DNA of 64,000 nt from CAVUBL01 sp963739795 (GTDB lineage Bacteria; Acidobacteriota; Thermoanaerobaculia; Multivoradales; DATKCC01), in NCBI GenBank assembly GCA_963739795.1, contig CAVUBL010000019.1, positions 1 to 64,000 of the forward strand, written 5' to 3'. Position numbers and translations under genes: made by a program. The notes below the pieces were generated by a model, which saw only the letters and a list, made by a program, of their open reading frames with translations, had not been told where the DNA came from and ran no database searches. Positions 17,336 to 26,152 of the stretch are shown in pieces (the stretch's first letter is position 1; every line of letters starts with the position of its first letter).

Positions 17336-18907
17336 TCAGGAGCCTGCGAGGATCTCGAAGGCCCGGGGAAGGGCCTCGACCAGGTCTCCGGCGGCGAGGG
17401 CCCGCTCCCCCCGCTCGGCGCAGGCGAGGTCGCCGGCGAGGCCGTGGAGGTAGGCCCCCAGGATCGCGGCTTCGAGGGCCTCGTAGCCCTGGGCGAGCAA
17501 CCCGCCAACGAGGCCGGTCAACACGTCCCCCGTGCCGCCGGTCGCCATTCCCGGGTTGCCCGTGGGGTTGACGTGGACCGCGCCGTCGGGGGTCGCGGTC
17601 AGGCTCTGGTGCCCCTTGAGCACCACCACCGCCCCGGTCTCGGCCGCAGCCCGGCGCGCGAAGGCCGGGCGGTCGCCCGTCACCTCGGCGGTCTCGACTC
17701 CCAGCAGGCGGGCGAGCTCGCCGGGATGAGGCGTGAGGACCGTCGGCCCGGGGCGGGACGCGAGCTCGGCGGCGCGGCCGGCGAAGGCGTTGATCCCGTC
17801 GGCGTCGAGAACCAGGGGCAGCCCGCAGGCGAGGACAGCCTCCCGGATCTCGCCGCTCACCGAATCGCCCTGTCCCAGGCCGGGTCCCAGGGCCAGCGCA
17901 TCCTTGCCGGCCGCGGCCTCGAGGATCGCCCGCGCCGCCCCCTCACCCAGACGACCCAGACCGTCCTCGCCGGCCGGGAGGGCCAGGCTCATGGACTCGA
18001 GCGAGCCCAGGTCCACGGTCTGGACGACGGGGCGGGGCACGGCCGCGGTGACCAGCCCGGCACCGGAGCGGACCGCCGACCGGGCGGCGAGGATGGCCGC
18101 GCCCGACTTGCCGGTGGCCCCGGCGACCACCAGGAGGTGGCCGTAGGTGCCCTTGTGGCTGTCGGCCCGTCGCGGCGGCAGCCAGGCGGCCAGCTCCTCG
18201 GCGACGACCAGGTGGAGGGCCGCCTCCTCACCCCACGGGCGGTCCAGGAGCTCGGGCGGGATCCCCAAGTCCGCGATCACCAGCTCGCCCACGGCGTCGG
18301 CCGCCGGCGCGAAGACCTGCGCCGGCTTGGGGGCCGCGAAGGTCACCGTCAGGTCGGCGACGAGGTGAGGTCCGATGAGGTCCCGCCGACTGCCGTTCAG
18401 CCCGCTCGGCAGGTCGACGGCCAGGCGCGGCACGGGCAGGGCGTTGAGCCCTTCGACGAGGGCCGCGGTCTGCCCCTCCAGAGGCCGCCCCAGGCCGGTG
18501 CCGAAGAGGGCATCGACCACCAGGTCGGCAGCCCGTCCCGCGGCCAGAGCCTCTCCCAGGTCGTCGCCCGGCCCGATCTCGTCCAAACGCAGGAGGTCCG
18601 GGGCCATGGCCCGGCAGATGGCGAGCTGGGACGCCGCGTCGCCGCGGGTCTCCCGGCCGCCGAAGGCGAGCAGGCAGCGCACGCGGTAGCCGCGGATCGC
18701 CAGGTGCCGGGCGAGGGCCAGGCCGTCGCCGCCGTTGTTGCCAGGGCCGCAGTAGATCGCCACCGAGACGGCCTCGGGGAAGGAGGCGGCCACCGCCTCG
18801 GCAAGCCCCAGGGCGGCGTTCTCCATGAGCACCATGCTCGGGATGCCGATCTCCTCCACCGCCGCCCGGTCGACGAGCGCCATGGCCTCGGCCGACAGGA
18901 CCCTCAC
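17336..18907 (-). CDS. nnr: bifunctional NAD(P)H-hydrate repair enzyme (epimerase + ADP-dependent dehydratase)
   Basis: 523 aa with two domains. The N-terminal YjeF_N epimerase shows MENAALGLAEA and GPGNNGGDGLALAR, and the C-terminal dehydratase shows VLTPHPGELARLLG and the ATP-site motif NPGMATGGTGDVLTG. It epimerises and dehydrates damaged NAD(P)H hydrates. The GTG at 18907 overlaps the TGA of the DUF2064 gene (GTGA). A longer in-frame extension upstream is an out-of-frame reading of that gene. Length matches the fused family. Confidence 0.93.
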   Translation of the reverse strand: MRVLSAEAMALVDRAAVEEIGIPSMVLMENAALGLAEAVAASFPEAVSVAIYCGPGNNGGDGLALARHLAIRGYRVRCLLAFGGRETRGDAASQLAICRAMAPDLLRLDEIGPGDDLGEALAAGRAADLVVDALFGTGLGRPLEGQTAALVEGLNALPVPRLAVDLPSGLNGSRRDLIGPHLVADLTVTFAAPKPAQVFAPAADAVGELVIADLGIPPELLDRPWGEEAALHLVVAEELAAWLPPRRADSHKGTYGHLLVVAGATGKSGAAILAARSAVRSGAGLVTAAVPRPVVQTVDLGSLESMSLALPAGEDGLGRLGEGAARAILEAAAGKDALALGPGLGQGDSVSGEIREAVLACGLPLVLDADGINAFAGRAAELASRPGPTVLTPHPGELARLLGVETAEVTGDRPAFARRAAAETGAVVVLKGHQSLTATPDGAVHVNPTGNPGMATGGTGDVLTGLVGGLLAQGYEALEAAILGAYLHGLAGDLACAERGERALAAGDLVEALPRAFEILAGS

Positions 18908-19626
18908 GACGCCTCCCCGAGCCGGCCCCACGCGGAGAGGAGCTCCCGGGTCCGCGGACAGAGGGAGGCAACCCGGGCTCCCGCCTCGCCGGTCTCGCCG
19001 GGTTCTCCAGCCAGGGCGGCCCCCAGGCGCCGCAGGTCGTCGGGCGTGTCCACGTCCGACGCTTCCTCGAGCAGGGCGACCTCGAGACCCGCCGCGCGCA
19101 CGCGCTCCAGGGTCTGGGCCAGGACCCGCTCGGTGCTCCAGTCGATGCCCTCGAAGAGGTCGGGGCGCACCGCCGACGGCGCCAGGGCGATCAGGTAATA
19201 GCCGCCGTCCAGGCTCGGGCCCAGGGCCACGTCCGCCCCGGCGTCGATGCGGGTGAAGGCCTCGCGCACAGTCGCCAGGGGAACTGTCGGGTGGTCGCTG
19301 CCCAGGGCCGCGACGGCCCGCGCCCCGCCGGCCTCCCGGGCCGCAGTCGCCAGGCCCCGGTAGAGCCGCTCTCCGAGATCGGCCCCCTCCTGGCGCAGAT
19401 GGCGCAGAGCCGGCACCGGCGTGGCCGGCGCCTCCTCCCCCGGCTCGAGGGCCCACGCCACCCAGAGCTCGAAATCCCGGCCCGCCAGGCGCTCGAGCAG
19501 GTCCTCCACGAAGGCCCCGTGGAGCGCCGCCGCTTCGGCCGGGCTGAGGGCGTCGAACAGGCGGGTCTTCACCCGGCCGGGGACCGCGGGCTTGGTGTAC
19601 AGGAGGAGTCGGTGGGGGGCGGACAT
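18904..19626 (-). CDS. DUF2064 / TIGR04282 glycosyltransferase-like protein
   Basis: 240 aa. The start (LLLYTKPAVPGRVKTRL) and the central ALGSDHPTVP and GPSLDGGYYLIAL motifs identify the DUF2064 (TIGR04282) nucleotide-diphospho-sugar transferase-like family, sometimes linked to arsenosugar synthesis. The exact substrate is unknown. It is first of the DUF2064-nnr-tsaE run, coupled to nnr by GTGA. The C-terminal 30 residues carry a GEPGETGEAG stretch of low complexity. Confidence 0.85.
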   Translation of the reverse strand: MSAPHRLLLYTKPAVPGRVKTRLFDALSPAEAAALHGAFVEDLLERLAGRDFELWVAWALEPGEEAPATPVPALRHLRQEGADLGERLYRGLATAAREAGGARAVAALGSDHPTVPLATVREAFTRIDAGADVALGPSLDGGYYLIALAPSAVRPDLFEGIDWSTERVLAQTLERVRAAGLEVALLEEASDVDTPDDLRRLGAALAGEPGETGEAGARVASLCPRTRELLSAWGRLGEAS

Positions 19627-19682
19627 CGCGGCGATTCTACCGCGCGCCCGGCGGGGGGGACGGGATCGGGCGCGGTGGTAAC

Positions 19683-20501
19683 GTGCCCGCCGTGACCGCC
19701 CTCGTCACCCTCCTCACCGACTTCGGGCTGGCCGATTACTACGTGGGCGCGGTCAAGGGGACCCTCCTGCGCCTCGCCCCGGGATGCCGGCTGATCGACC
19801 TCTCCCACGAATTGCCACCTGGCGACGTGGCGGCCGGAGCCGACCTCCTGGCCGGAGCCGCCCCCACGTTCCCGCCGAGCACGATCCACCTGGCGGTGGT
19901 CGACCCCGGGGTCGGAACCGACCGGCGAATCCTCGCAGCCCTTGCCGGCGACCAGCGCTTCGTGGCGCCGGACAACGGTCTGCTGGGCCCCTGCCTGGAG
20001 GCCGCGGGCGCCCGGGTGTGGAGCGTCGAGCGGGAGGAGCTCTTCCTGACGGCGCCGGGCGCCACCTTTCATGGCCGCGACCGCTTCGCCCCGGTGGCCG
20101 CCGCCCTCGCCCGCGGCGAGGCGCCGGAGAGCTTGGGCCCGGAGATCGACAACCCGATCCGCCTCCCGGAGACGCCCCCCAGCCGGAGCCTCGACGGCGG
20201 ACGAGCGGTTCTCGTCGGCCGGGTCCGGCGCGTCGACCGCTTCGGCAACCTGGTCACCAACCTGCCTGCGTCCTGGGTCACCGAGCTGGCCCCGAACCCG
20301 AGAACGGCGCCGCCCGTCGAGGTCGCCGGCCGCGAGGTGCGGCGCTGGGTGGGTCACTACGCCGAGCTCGGCCCGGGCGAAGCGGGTGCGCTGGCGGGTT
20401 CCCTCGGAACGGTGGAGCTCTCGCTCCCCGGGGAGAGCCTGGCCCGGAAGTGGGGGATCAAGCGCGGCGCGCCGGTCCGAATCCGCGCTCCGGAGGGATG
20501 A
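19683..20501 (+). CDS. SAM hydroxide adenosyltransferase (DUF62, fluorinase-like fold)
   Basis: 272 aa. TLLTDFGLADYYVGAVKG at the N-terminus, VVDPGVGT, FVAPDNGLL and TFHGRDRFAP are hallmark motifs of the DUF62 family, which hydrolyses S-adenosylmethionine to adenosine and methionine using an Asp-His-Gly water-activating set. The C-terminal beta domain has DRFGNLVTNL. Start GTG at 19683 gives MPAVTALVT; a GTG three codons later is equally plausible. It is divergent from the DUF2064 gene with 56 bp between them. Confidence 0.88.
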   Translation: MPAVTALVTLLTDFGLADYYVGAVKGTLLRLAPGCRLIDLSHELPPGDVAAGADLLAGAAPTFPPSTIHLAVVDPGVGTDRRILAALAGDQRFVAPDNGLLGPCLEAAGARVWSVEREELFLTAPGATFHGRDRFAPVAAALARGEAPESLGPEIDNPIRLPETPPSRSLDGGRAVLVGRVRRVDRFGNLVTNLPASWVTELAPNPRTAPPVEVAGREVRRWVGHYAELGPGEAGALAGSLGTVELSLPGESLARKWGIKRGAPVRIRAPEG

Positions 20502-20570
20502 CCGTTCGCCGAGCGCGCTACAATCGGGTTCTCGGTTCTCACGCGAGCACCGGGACGGAAGGAGGATGAG

Positions 20571-20756
20571 ATGACCAGGTGGGAATACAAGATCATCAAC
20601 ATCCGGAGCGAGAACTACCGCCTCGATCCGAACTCGGTGACTCAGCTCAACGCCCTGGGGGCCGAGGGGTGGGAGGTGGTCTCCATCACGTCGGTCAACT
20701 TCAAGAGCGGAGCGACCGACAACATCGCCATCGTCTTCAAGCGCCCTCTCGACTGA
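20571..20756 (+). CDS. DUF4177 domain protein
   Basis: 61 aa small soluble protein with WEYKIINI at the start and LNALGAEGWEVVSI in the middle, the signature of DUF4177. Function is unknown. A strong ribosome binding site (GGAGG at 20561-20565) precedes the ATG. A TACAAT hexamer at 20519-20524 may be its -10 box. It is shorter than 65 codons but the family match and RBS make it secure. Confidence 0.85.
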   Translation: MTRWEYKIINIRSENYRLDPNSVTQLNALGAEGWEVVSITSVNFKSGATDNIAIVFKRPLD

Positions 20757-20776
20757 GCGCGGCGCCGTTCCCGAAG

Positions 20777-21007
20777 TCAGGAGCCCGCAGCCTTCCGGGC
20801 GCGCCTGCGCCGGAAGCGCCAGCGCGCCGCCAGCGCAAAGCCCGTGGACCCCGCGACGAGGGCCAGCAGGGCGTAGCGAGCCTTGGGCAGAATGCCCGTC
20901 TCGCGCACGATCGACTCCCGGAGCTCAGCGAGGCGGACCTCCACCTCCCGCCGGCTCTCGGCCACCGCCTCGGCGGCGCGTTCTTCGTCTCGGCTCGTAT
21001 GGCTCAT
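20777..21007 (-). CDS. DUF3618-like small membrane protein
   Basis: 76 aa. A charged helical N-terminal half (ESRREVEVRLAELRESI) precedes one membrane segment (YALLALVAGSTGFALAA) and a strongly basic tail (RWRFRRRRARKAAG). DUF3618 proteins of this shape usually pair with a holin-superfamily-III membrane protein, which is the upstream gene here (ATGA overlap at 21004-21007). A longer reading upstream would run through that gene and was discarded. Role probably in envelope stress or membrane organisation; not established. Confidence 0.75.
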   Translation of the reverse strand: MSHTSRDEERAAEAVAESRREVEVRLAELRESIVRETGILPKARYALLALVAGSTGFALAARWRFRRRRARKAAGS

Positions 21008-21456
21008 CGCAGCTCTCCCTTGTCGCCCTCGCCCTCCCCGCGGCCGTCGCCTTCGACCTTGCGGCGGGGGGAGGTCGGCTCGAGGAGCCGGCTCTGCCAC
21101 CAGTCGACGTGGTCGTCGAGGCGCCGGCGGGCGGTCGTCAGGGGGTTCTCGAAGCTCTTGAGCTTGTGTAGGCCGATGGCCGCGAGGGCCGCGGCCACCG
21201 CCGCGAAGAGCACGGTGATCGCCAGCGACGCGGCCCACAGGGGCAACCAGACGGCCGCGAGCTGAATCAAGAAGTAGGTCGCTACCCCGAGCGTCCAGAA
21301 GGCGAAGGCACCGGCACCGCCCAGCAGCGCAGCACCGACGGCAGCACGCTTGCCCGAACGCGCCAGGTCCCGCTCCAGTGCCGTGAGCTCGGCCTTGACC
21401 AGGGAGAGCACGGCAGCCCCCAGAGCGCGAAACGTCTCGCTCCAGCTCGATCTCAT
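21004..21456 (-). CDS. phage-holin-family (DUF1469 / Holin-X) membrane protein
   Basis: 150 aa with an amphipathic N-terminal helix, two central transmembrane segments, and a polar acidic tail. The segment SLVKAELTALERDLARSGKRAAVGAALLGGA is the typical start of this family, although it is not a phage gene in most genomes. It is translationally coupled to the DUF3618-like gene. A GGAGGAGG ribosome binding site lies just upstream of the ATG at 21456. It follows the VWFA gene by 36 bp on the same strand. Confidence 0.82.
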   Translation of the reverse strand: MRSSWSETFRALGAAVLSLVKAELTALERDLARSGKRAAVGAALLGGAGAFAFWTLGVATYFLIQLAAVWLPLWAASLAITVLFAAVAAALAAIGLHKLKSFENPLTTARRRLDDHVDWWQSRLLEPTSPRRKVEGDGRGEGEGDKGELR

Positions 21457-21492
21457 GACGACCTCCTCCCTTCCTCTCGCCCCCGCCTGAGG

Positions 21493-23247
21493 TTACTTCG
21501 AACCCACGACGACCGATCGGGTCACGAACGAGTTGTTGGAGGCGATCTCGTCGCGCAGACCCACCGCCACCCTCTGCTCTCCGGCGCGCATCAGGAGGCG
21601 GAAGGTGTAGACCGCGGCCTTGTCCCGCTCTTTCTCGACCGTGGCGGCGGCCAAAGAGATGGGCAGCCGGGTCTTTTGCACGTCCGAGATGCGACCCGAT
21701 GCGTCGAGGGCCGCCATGTAGATGTTGGCATTGGCCACGTACTTGTCACCCTGGGGCACCAGGGCCAGCGACTTGAGTGGTACCACGACCCGGACCGGCA
21801 CCAGGAAGTTGCCGTCGCTGCGCCGCTGGCCGGTGCCGAACGCCAGCTCGACGCCGAGCGGGTTGCTCGAGTACGGGAACTGAAGGGCGGCGAGGACACC
21901 GTCGTTCATCTGCACCGACACCTCTTTGTCCCGATAGCCGGTCCGGTACCGGAGCTTCAGACCCTTGTGGCTCCCCTTCAGCTTGACCTGGATCTCGTAG
22001 TACCGCCCGTCGCCGCTGTGCCCCGGGGAGTAGCCCAGGGAGTAGTACGTCCGGAAGTCGTTGGCGATGTTGGAGAGGGGCTCGAGCACCCGGTTCGTGT
22101 TGAGCACCGCCTTGCCGCCGGTCCGGTCCGCCATGAGCTGAAGGGTGCTCTGCAGGTCCTGGCGCTGAACCGAGTCGACGAAGCTCTGGCTCCCGGCCTG
22201 GCCGTGGCCGAAGGTCTCCACCGACGCCGACTCGTTGGCCCGCACCCCGCCGGCGTCGAGGGTGTAGAAGCTCACCCGGTTGGCGTTGGCGTTGGCCGTC
22301 AGCTCGTCGAAGCGGGCCGAGGAGTCGTAGGTGTAGAGCTCGGTCATGGCCCCGGAGTTGCGGAACTTCTGGTTGACGGCGTAGAAAACGTCCTCTCCGG
22401 CGATCATGGGCAGGCCGTCGCTCACGTAGAGCACCGCCTTGCGGCCCGGCAGACCGGCCAGGGAGTTGACGATCTCGCTCAGCGCGTCGATGGAGTTCTC
22501 GAGGTCGTTCCTCGTCGACTGGGCGTAGGTCTCGGCGTAGCCCAGAGCCTCGCTGCCGGACTCGGCCTCGTCGATCCGGCGCAGGGCGTCGCGCCGGTCG
22601 CTGTCGGAGTGGACGGCCTCGCCGCTGATCTTGTCGACCTCGAGCAGGGCCTCGACCACGCTCTCCGGATCCGAGGTGAACGTCTTGCGTACGTGGAGGG
22701 AGCGGTCGTAGGTGACCAGCATCACCCGGTCCTTGGTGGTGATCTTCTGGCGCAGGAAGCTGCGGACGTCCTGCAGGACCCGGCGGCGGTTGTGGGGGTG
22801 GATGTTGACGTTGTCCACGTAGATGACGAGGCTGAGCTGCTGATCCTGCGACGGCTGAGCGGCGGCGGCCGGCTCGGCGGGCAGAGGCTCGCCCGCCGCC
22901 GGCGCCGAGGCCGCGGCCTCGTCCCCCTTCGACGACACCACCTGGCTGTTCTGGACCGCGGAGAAGTTGGTGACCTTTACCGGCAGGCCGTTCTCGAACA
23001 CCTCGAAGTCGTCGGCGGTGAGGCCGGGGACCGGGTCGCCCTGCTTGTCGGTCACGTAGACGTCGACGTTGACCACGTTGACGTCGACACTCTCGACGAA
23101 GACGCCCTGCTCCTCGTCGGCCTTGGCCCCCGCCTTGGACGGGTCCGGCTTGGCCTGCTTGTCGGCGGCCCGGCCGGGCGCCGGGAGGACGAGGACGGTC
23201 CCCAGGAGGAGGGCGAAGGCGAGGCGGCGATGGAGTCGTTCGATCAT
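21493..23247 (-). CDS. secreted VWFA-related acidobacterial domain protein
   Basis: 584 aa with an N-terminal signal peptide (LAFALLLGTVLVLPAPGRA). It continues with a beta-rich domain (VNVDVYVTDKQGDPVPGL, DDFEVFENG) and a von Willebrand A-like domain starting LSLVIYVDNVNI, with YVSDGLPMI further on. This layout is the VWFA-related acidobacterial domain (TIGR03436), strongly enriched in Acidobacteriota. The metal-ion-dependent adhesion motif DxSxS is not conserved (DNVNI). Function is unknown, presumably extracytoplasmic binding. It is the best taxonomic marker in the window. A TATACT hexamer about 25 bp upstream of the start could be the -10 box. Confidence 0.9.
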   Translation of the reverse strand: MIERLHRRLAFALLLGTVLVLPAPGRAADKQAKPDPSKAGAKADEEQGVFVESVDVNVVNVDVYVTDKQGDPVPGLTADDFEVFENGLPVKVTNFSAVQNSQVVSSKGDEAAASAPAAGEPLPAEPAAAAQPSQDQQLSLVIYVDNVNIHPHNRRRVLQDVRSFLRQKITTKDRVMLVTYDRSLHVRKTFTSDPESVVEALLEVDKISGEAVHSDSDRRDALRRIDEAESGSEALGYAETYAQSTRNDLENSIDALSEIVNSLAGLPGRKAVLYVSDGLPMIAGEDVFYAVNQKFRNSGAMTELYTYDSSARFDELTANANANRVSFYTLDAGGVRANESASVETFGHGQAGSQSFVDSVQRQDLQSTLQLMADRTGGKAVLNTNRVLEPLSNIANDFRTYYSLGYSPGHSGDGRYYEIQVKLKGSHKGLKLRYRTGYRDKEVSVQMNDGVLAALQFPYSSNPLGVELAFGTGQRRSDGNFLVPVRVVVPLKSLALVPQGDKYVANANIYMAALDASGRISDVQKTRLPISLAAATVEKERDKAAVYTFRLLMRAGEQRVAVGLRDEIASNNSFVTRSVVVGSK

Positions 23248-23318
23248 GGCGTCAAGGCTCGGAAGTGCTCAGTATAGTGGACGTTCGAAGGCTGGCGGGG
23301 GCGCGCTCACGAGCCGGG

Positions 23319-24401
23319 TCACCGAACCGGCCTGGCTGGGGCGAGGGCCTCGGCCCGCGTCCCGGCCCGGCCAGACACGCCGGCCAGGTGATCCACAATC
23401 TTGCGGCCGTCGCCGCGCGAGTTCTCGATGAAGATCCGGTTCGTGAACCGGCCCGCCTGGAGGGTCCCGGCGATGTAGAGGCCGGGCACGTTGGACTCAC
23501 AGGTCTCCGGGTCGAAGGTGGGGATCAGGCTGTCCGGGTCGACCTCGATCCCGGCGGCGCGCTGCAGGGCCGAGTCGGGCACGTAGCCGATGAGCACGTA
23601 GGCGGCGTCGGCTCCCAGGAGCTCCGGGCCGTCCGGGCCGTCGATGCGCACCCCGCGGCTCTCCCGGTCGGCGCCGTCCTCGAAGGCCACGACCCGGCTC
23701 GAGAACCGGGCCGCGATGGAGCCTTCCCCGATCCGGTTGTCGATGTCGGGCCGAATCCAGTACTTGACGCTCTCCTTGAGCTGATCGCGGCGATGGACGA
23801 GGGTCACGCGGGCGTCGTTGCGCCACAGGTCGAGGGCGGTCTTGGCGGCCGAGTTGCCGCCGCCCACCACCACCACGCGGTCGCCGAAGTGGGCGTAGGG
23901 CTCCACGTACCGGCTCGTCACCCAGGGAAGGTCCTCGCCGGGCACCCCGAGGCGCCGGGGGTTCCAGAAGTAACCGGTGGCGAGGGCCACCGCGCGGGCG
24001 CGCCGGAGCCGCGGCAGACCGTCCCGGACCGAGTGCACGGCGAAGCGCTCGCCGTCCGGCCCCGGCGAGCCGGCGCCTTCGGCATTCAGGGGCTCGATCC
24101 GCTCCACCCGCTCGTGGAGCGCCAGCGGCACGCCGTGGCGCTTGACCACCTCCCGGTAGTAGACCAGGGCCTGGCGCCGGTTCGGCTTGACCTCCGGGAT
24201 CGCGAAGGGCACGTCGGCGATCTCCAGCCGCTCGCGGGTGGTGAAGAAGGTCAGGTCGGTGGGATAGGCCTGGAGGCTCGCGCACAGTGGCCCCTGGTCG
24301 ACGACCAGGGTGGCGAGGCCGCGGCGCACCGCCGCCGCCCCTACCGCGATGCCGGTCGGCCCGGCGCCCACCACCAGGAGATCCAGCACGGGCTCGCTCA
24401 T
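23319..24401 (-). CDS. ypdA: YpdA/Bdr-type bacillithiol disulfide reductase (FAD/NAD(P) oxidoreductase)
   Basis: 360 aa pyridine-nucleotide flavoprotein with LLVVGAGPTGIAVG for FAD, VVVVGGGNSAAKTALDLW for NAD(P), and the YpdA segment YPTDLTFFTTRE. There is no CxxC redox pair, as in YpdA, unlike thioredoxin reductase. YpdA reduces bacillithiol disulfide, a thiol system reported from Firmicutes, Bacteroidetes, Deinococcus and Acidobacteria. ATG at 24401 overlaps the stop of thiD by ATGA. Longer frames run into thiD. The C-terminus carries the FIENSRGDG segment typical of the family. Confidence 0.85.
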   Translation of the reverse strand: MSEPVLDLLVVGAGPTGIAVGAAAVRRGLATLVVDQGPLCASLQAYPTDLTFFTTRERLEIADVPFAIPEVKPNRRQALVYYREVVKRHGVPLALHERVERIEPLNAEGAGSPGPDGERFAVHSVRDGLPRLRRARAVALATGYFWNPRRLGVPGEDLPWVTSRYVEPYAHFGDRVVVVGGGNSAAKTALDLWRNDARVTLVHRRDQLKESVKYWIRPDIDNRIGEGSIAARFSSRVVAFEDGADRESRGVRIDGPDGPELLGADAAYVLIGYVPDSALQRAAGIEVDPDSLIPTFDPETCESNVPGLYIAGTLQAGRFTNRIFIENSRGDGRKIVDHLAGVSGRAGTRAEALAPARPVR

Positions 24402-25249
24402 CGCGTCTCCCGACGTTCGACGTTCAGGGCGTACAGGTGATCGACGGGACCGTGGCCTCGCCCCAGCGGGACGGCGGCCGTCATGGCCCCGCGCAGATAC
24501 TCGATCGCTCCGGCCACCGCCGGGGCCAGCGCCTCGCCGGCGGCAAGCCGCACGGCGACGGCGGACGACAGCGTGCAACCGGTCCCGTGGGTCGCCCGGG
24601 TGGCGATCCTGGGGTTGCGGAAGCTCCCGAGGAGAGCCCCGTCGCCGCCGGCGATCAGCAGGTCCTCCACCTCGTCGCCCTCTCCGTGCCCTCCCTTGAG
24701 GAGCACCGCCGGTCCCCGCGCCGCCAGCTCTCGCGCCGCCGCCAGACGCTCCTCCCGGGTGCCCACCGGCCGGCCCGTCAGGTGGGCGGCCTCGGGCAGG
24801 TTGGGGGTCAGAAGCGTGGCCAGGGGAAGGAGCTCCGAGGCGAGAGCCTCGACCGCGTCGTCGGCGAGGAGCGGATCGCCGCTCTTGGCCACCATCACCG
24901 GGTCGAGGACCACTGGCAACGGGCGGTCGCCAGCTCTGGCGTCGCAGCGCCGCCGGATCCAGGGGCTCAGGGCACCGGCCACCGCCCGGACGATGGGAGC
25001 GCTCGACAGCATACCGATCTTCACTGCGTCGACTCCAAGGTCGTCGAAGACGGCGTCGATCTGGGCGGCCACCACCTCGGGAGGGATCTCGTGGACCGCG
25101 GTCACCGTCACCGTGTTCTGGGCGGTGACCGCGGTGACCGCGCTCATGCCGTACGCCCCGTGTGCGGCGAACGTCTTGAGGTCCGCCTGGATCCCCGCCC
25201 CACCGCCGGAGTCGGAGCCGGCGATGGTCAGAAGGCGCAGAGGACCCAT
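24398..25249 (-). CDS. thiD: hydroxymethylpyrimidine/phosphomethylpyrimidine kinase ThiD
   Basis: 283 aa PfkB-related kinase with TIAGSDSGGGAGIQADLKT at the N-terminus, QNTVTV, PVVLDPVMVAKSG, and the anion-hole/catalytic motif THGTGCTLSSA. It phosphorylates HMP and HMP-P in thiamine biosynthesis. It follows lgt by only 2 bp and overlaps ypdA by 4 bp. ATG at 25249 gives the family N-terminus; longer in-frame reading enters lgt. Confidence 0.94.
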   Translation of the reverse strand: MGPLRLLTIAGSDSGGGAGIQADLKTFAAHGAYGMSAVTAVTAQNTVTVTAVHEIPPEVVAAQIDAVFDDLGVDAVKIGMLSSAPIVRAVAGALSPWIRRRCDARAGDRPLPVVLDPVMVAKSGDPLLADDAVEALASELLPLATLLTPNLPEAAHLTGRPVGTREERLAAARELAARGPAVLLKGGHGEGDEVEDLLIAGGDGALLGSFRNPRIATRATHGTGCTLSSAVAVRLAAGEALAPAVAGAIEYLRGAMTAAVPLGRGHGPVDHLYALNVERRETR

Positions 25250-25251
25250 CG

Positions 25252-26073
25252 TCAGGATGGAACCCCGGTCTCCGACGCCCGATTCCGCCGGGCGCGTACC
25301 CACAGGAGCACGAGCGCCACCACCAGCACCACCACGCTGATCGCCTGGGCCAGCGTCAGGGGTCCGAGGAAGCGGTCGTCCTTGGCCCGGAGCAGCTCCA
25401 CCAGGAAGCGCTCCACCGCCAGCAGAGCCAGCACCGCCATCCCGGCCACGCCGGCCGCCGGGCGCCGCCGGATCAGCCACATTCCGAAGCCCCAGATGGC
25501 GAGGGCCGCCAGGGTCTCGTAGACCTGGGTCGGATGCACGGCCATGAGCTGAGAGTCGGGAATCGAGGCGGAGACGTGGACCCCGAACTGGTGGCGTAGG
25601 GCACCGGCGGTCGAGGGGGGCGCCGAGCCGACGGGGAACTTGACGCCCCACGGCAGGTCGGTGGGCACGCCGTAGTCGTCGCCCACCAGGAAGCAGCCGA
25701 TGCGGCCGATGCCGTAGCCGAGGGCGAGGGCGAGGGCCATGGTGTCCGCCGTCGGCCAGGGCGGAAGGCGGCGCCGGTGGACGGTCCAGAGCAGGGCCAG
25801 CACCGCCAGGATGAAACCGCCGTACCAGACCAGGCCCGAGCGGTCGAACAGCAGGTGCCAGTCCCGGTAGAGGATCGCGTAGTAGACCTTGGCGCCGACG
25901 ATGCCGAAGAAGCCGGCCGCGAAGACCAGGGCCGCCGCGTCGTCCTCGTCCCCCGCGCCCATCCAGCGCAGCCCCCACCGGAGCTGGAAGTAGGAAGCGA
26001 CGAAGGAGAGAACCAGCATCAGCCCGAACGAGCTGATGACGAAGTTCCCGATGTGGAAGAGCTCTGGATGCAT
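25252..26073 (-). CDS. lgt: prolipoprotein diacylglyceryl transferase
   Basis: 273 aa with about seven membrane helices. It carries the Lgt signature GYGIGRIGCFLVGDDYG with essential Arg and Gly residues and HPTQVYE near the end of the sixth helix. Lgt transfers diacylglycerol from phosphatidylglycerol to the lipobox Cys of prolipoproteins. The start MHPELFHIG is canonical. It opens the lgt-thiD-ypdA run. The lipoprotein encoded at 54057 would be a client. Confidence 0.94.
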   Translation of the reverse strand: MHPELFHIGNFVISSFGLMLVLSFVASYFQLRWGLRWMGAGDEDDAAALVFAAGFFGIVGAKVYYAILYRDWHLLFDRSGLVWYGGFILAVLALLWTVHRRRLPPWPTADTMALALALGYGIGRIGCFLVGDDYGVPTDLPWGVKFPVGSAPPSTAGALRHQFGVHVSASIPDSQLMAVHPTQVYETLAALAIWGFGMWLIRRRPAAGVAGMAVLALLAVERFLVELLRAKDDRFLGPLTLAQAISVVVLVVALVLLWVRARRNRASETGVPS

Positions 26074-26152
26074 GGGGACGGGCCGTGGCGCAAGGGCGGT
26101 CGGCGCCGCCCTGAGGCCCGCCTACTCTACCACTCGCGCGCCGCGGCCCGGC

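Noticed and set aside
21676..23277. A plus-strand open frame of about 530 codons
   Set aside because: Antisense to the VWFA-related gene, whose signal peptide and domains are clear.
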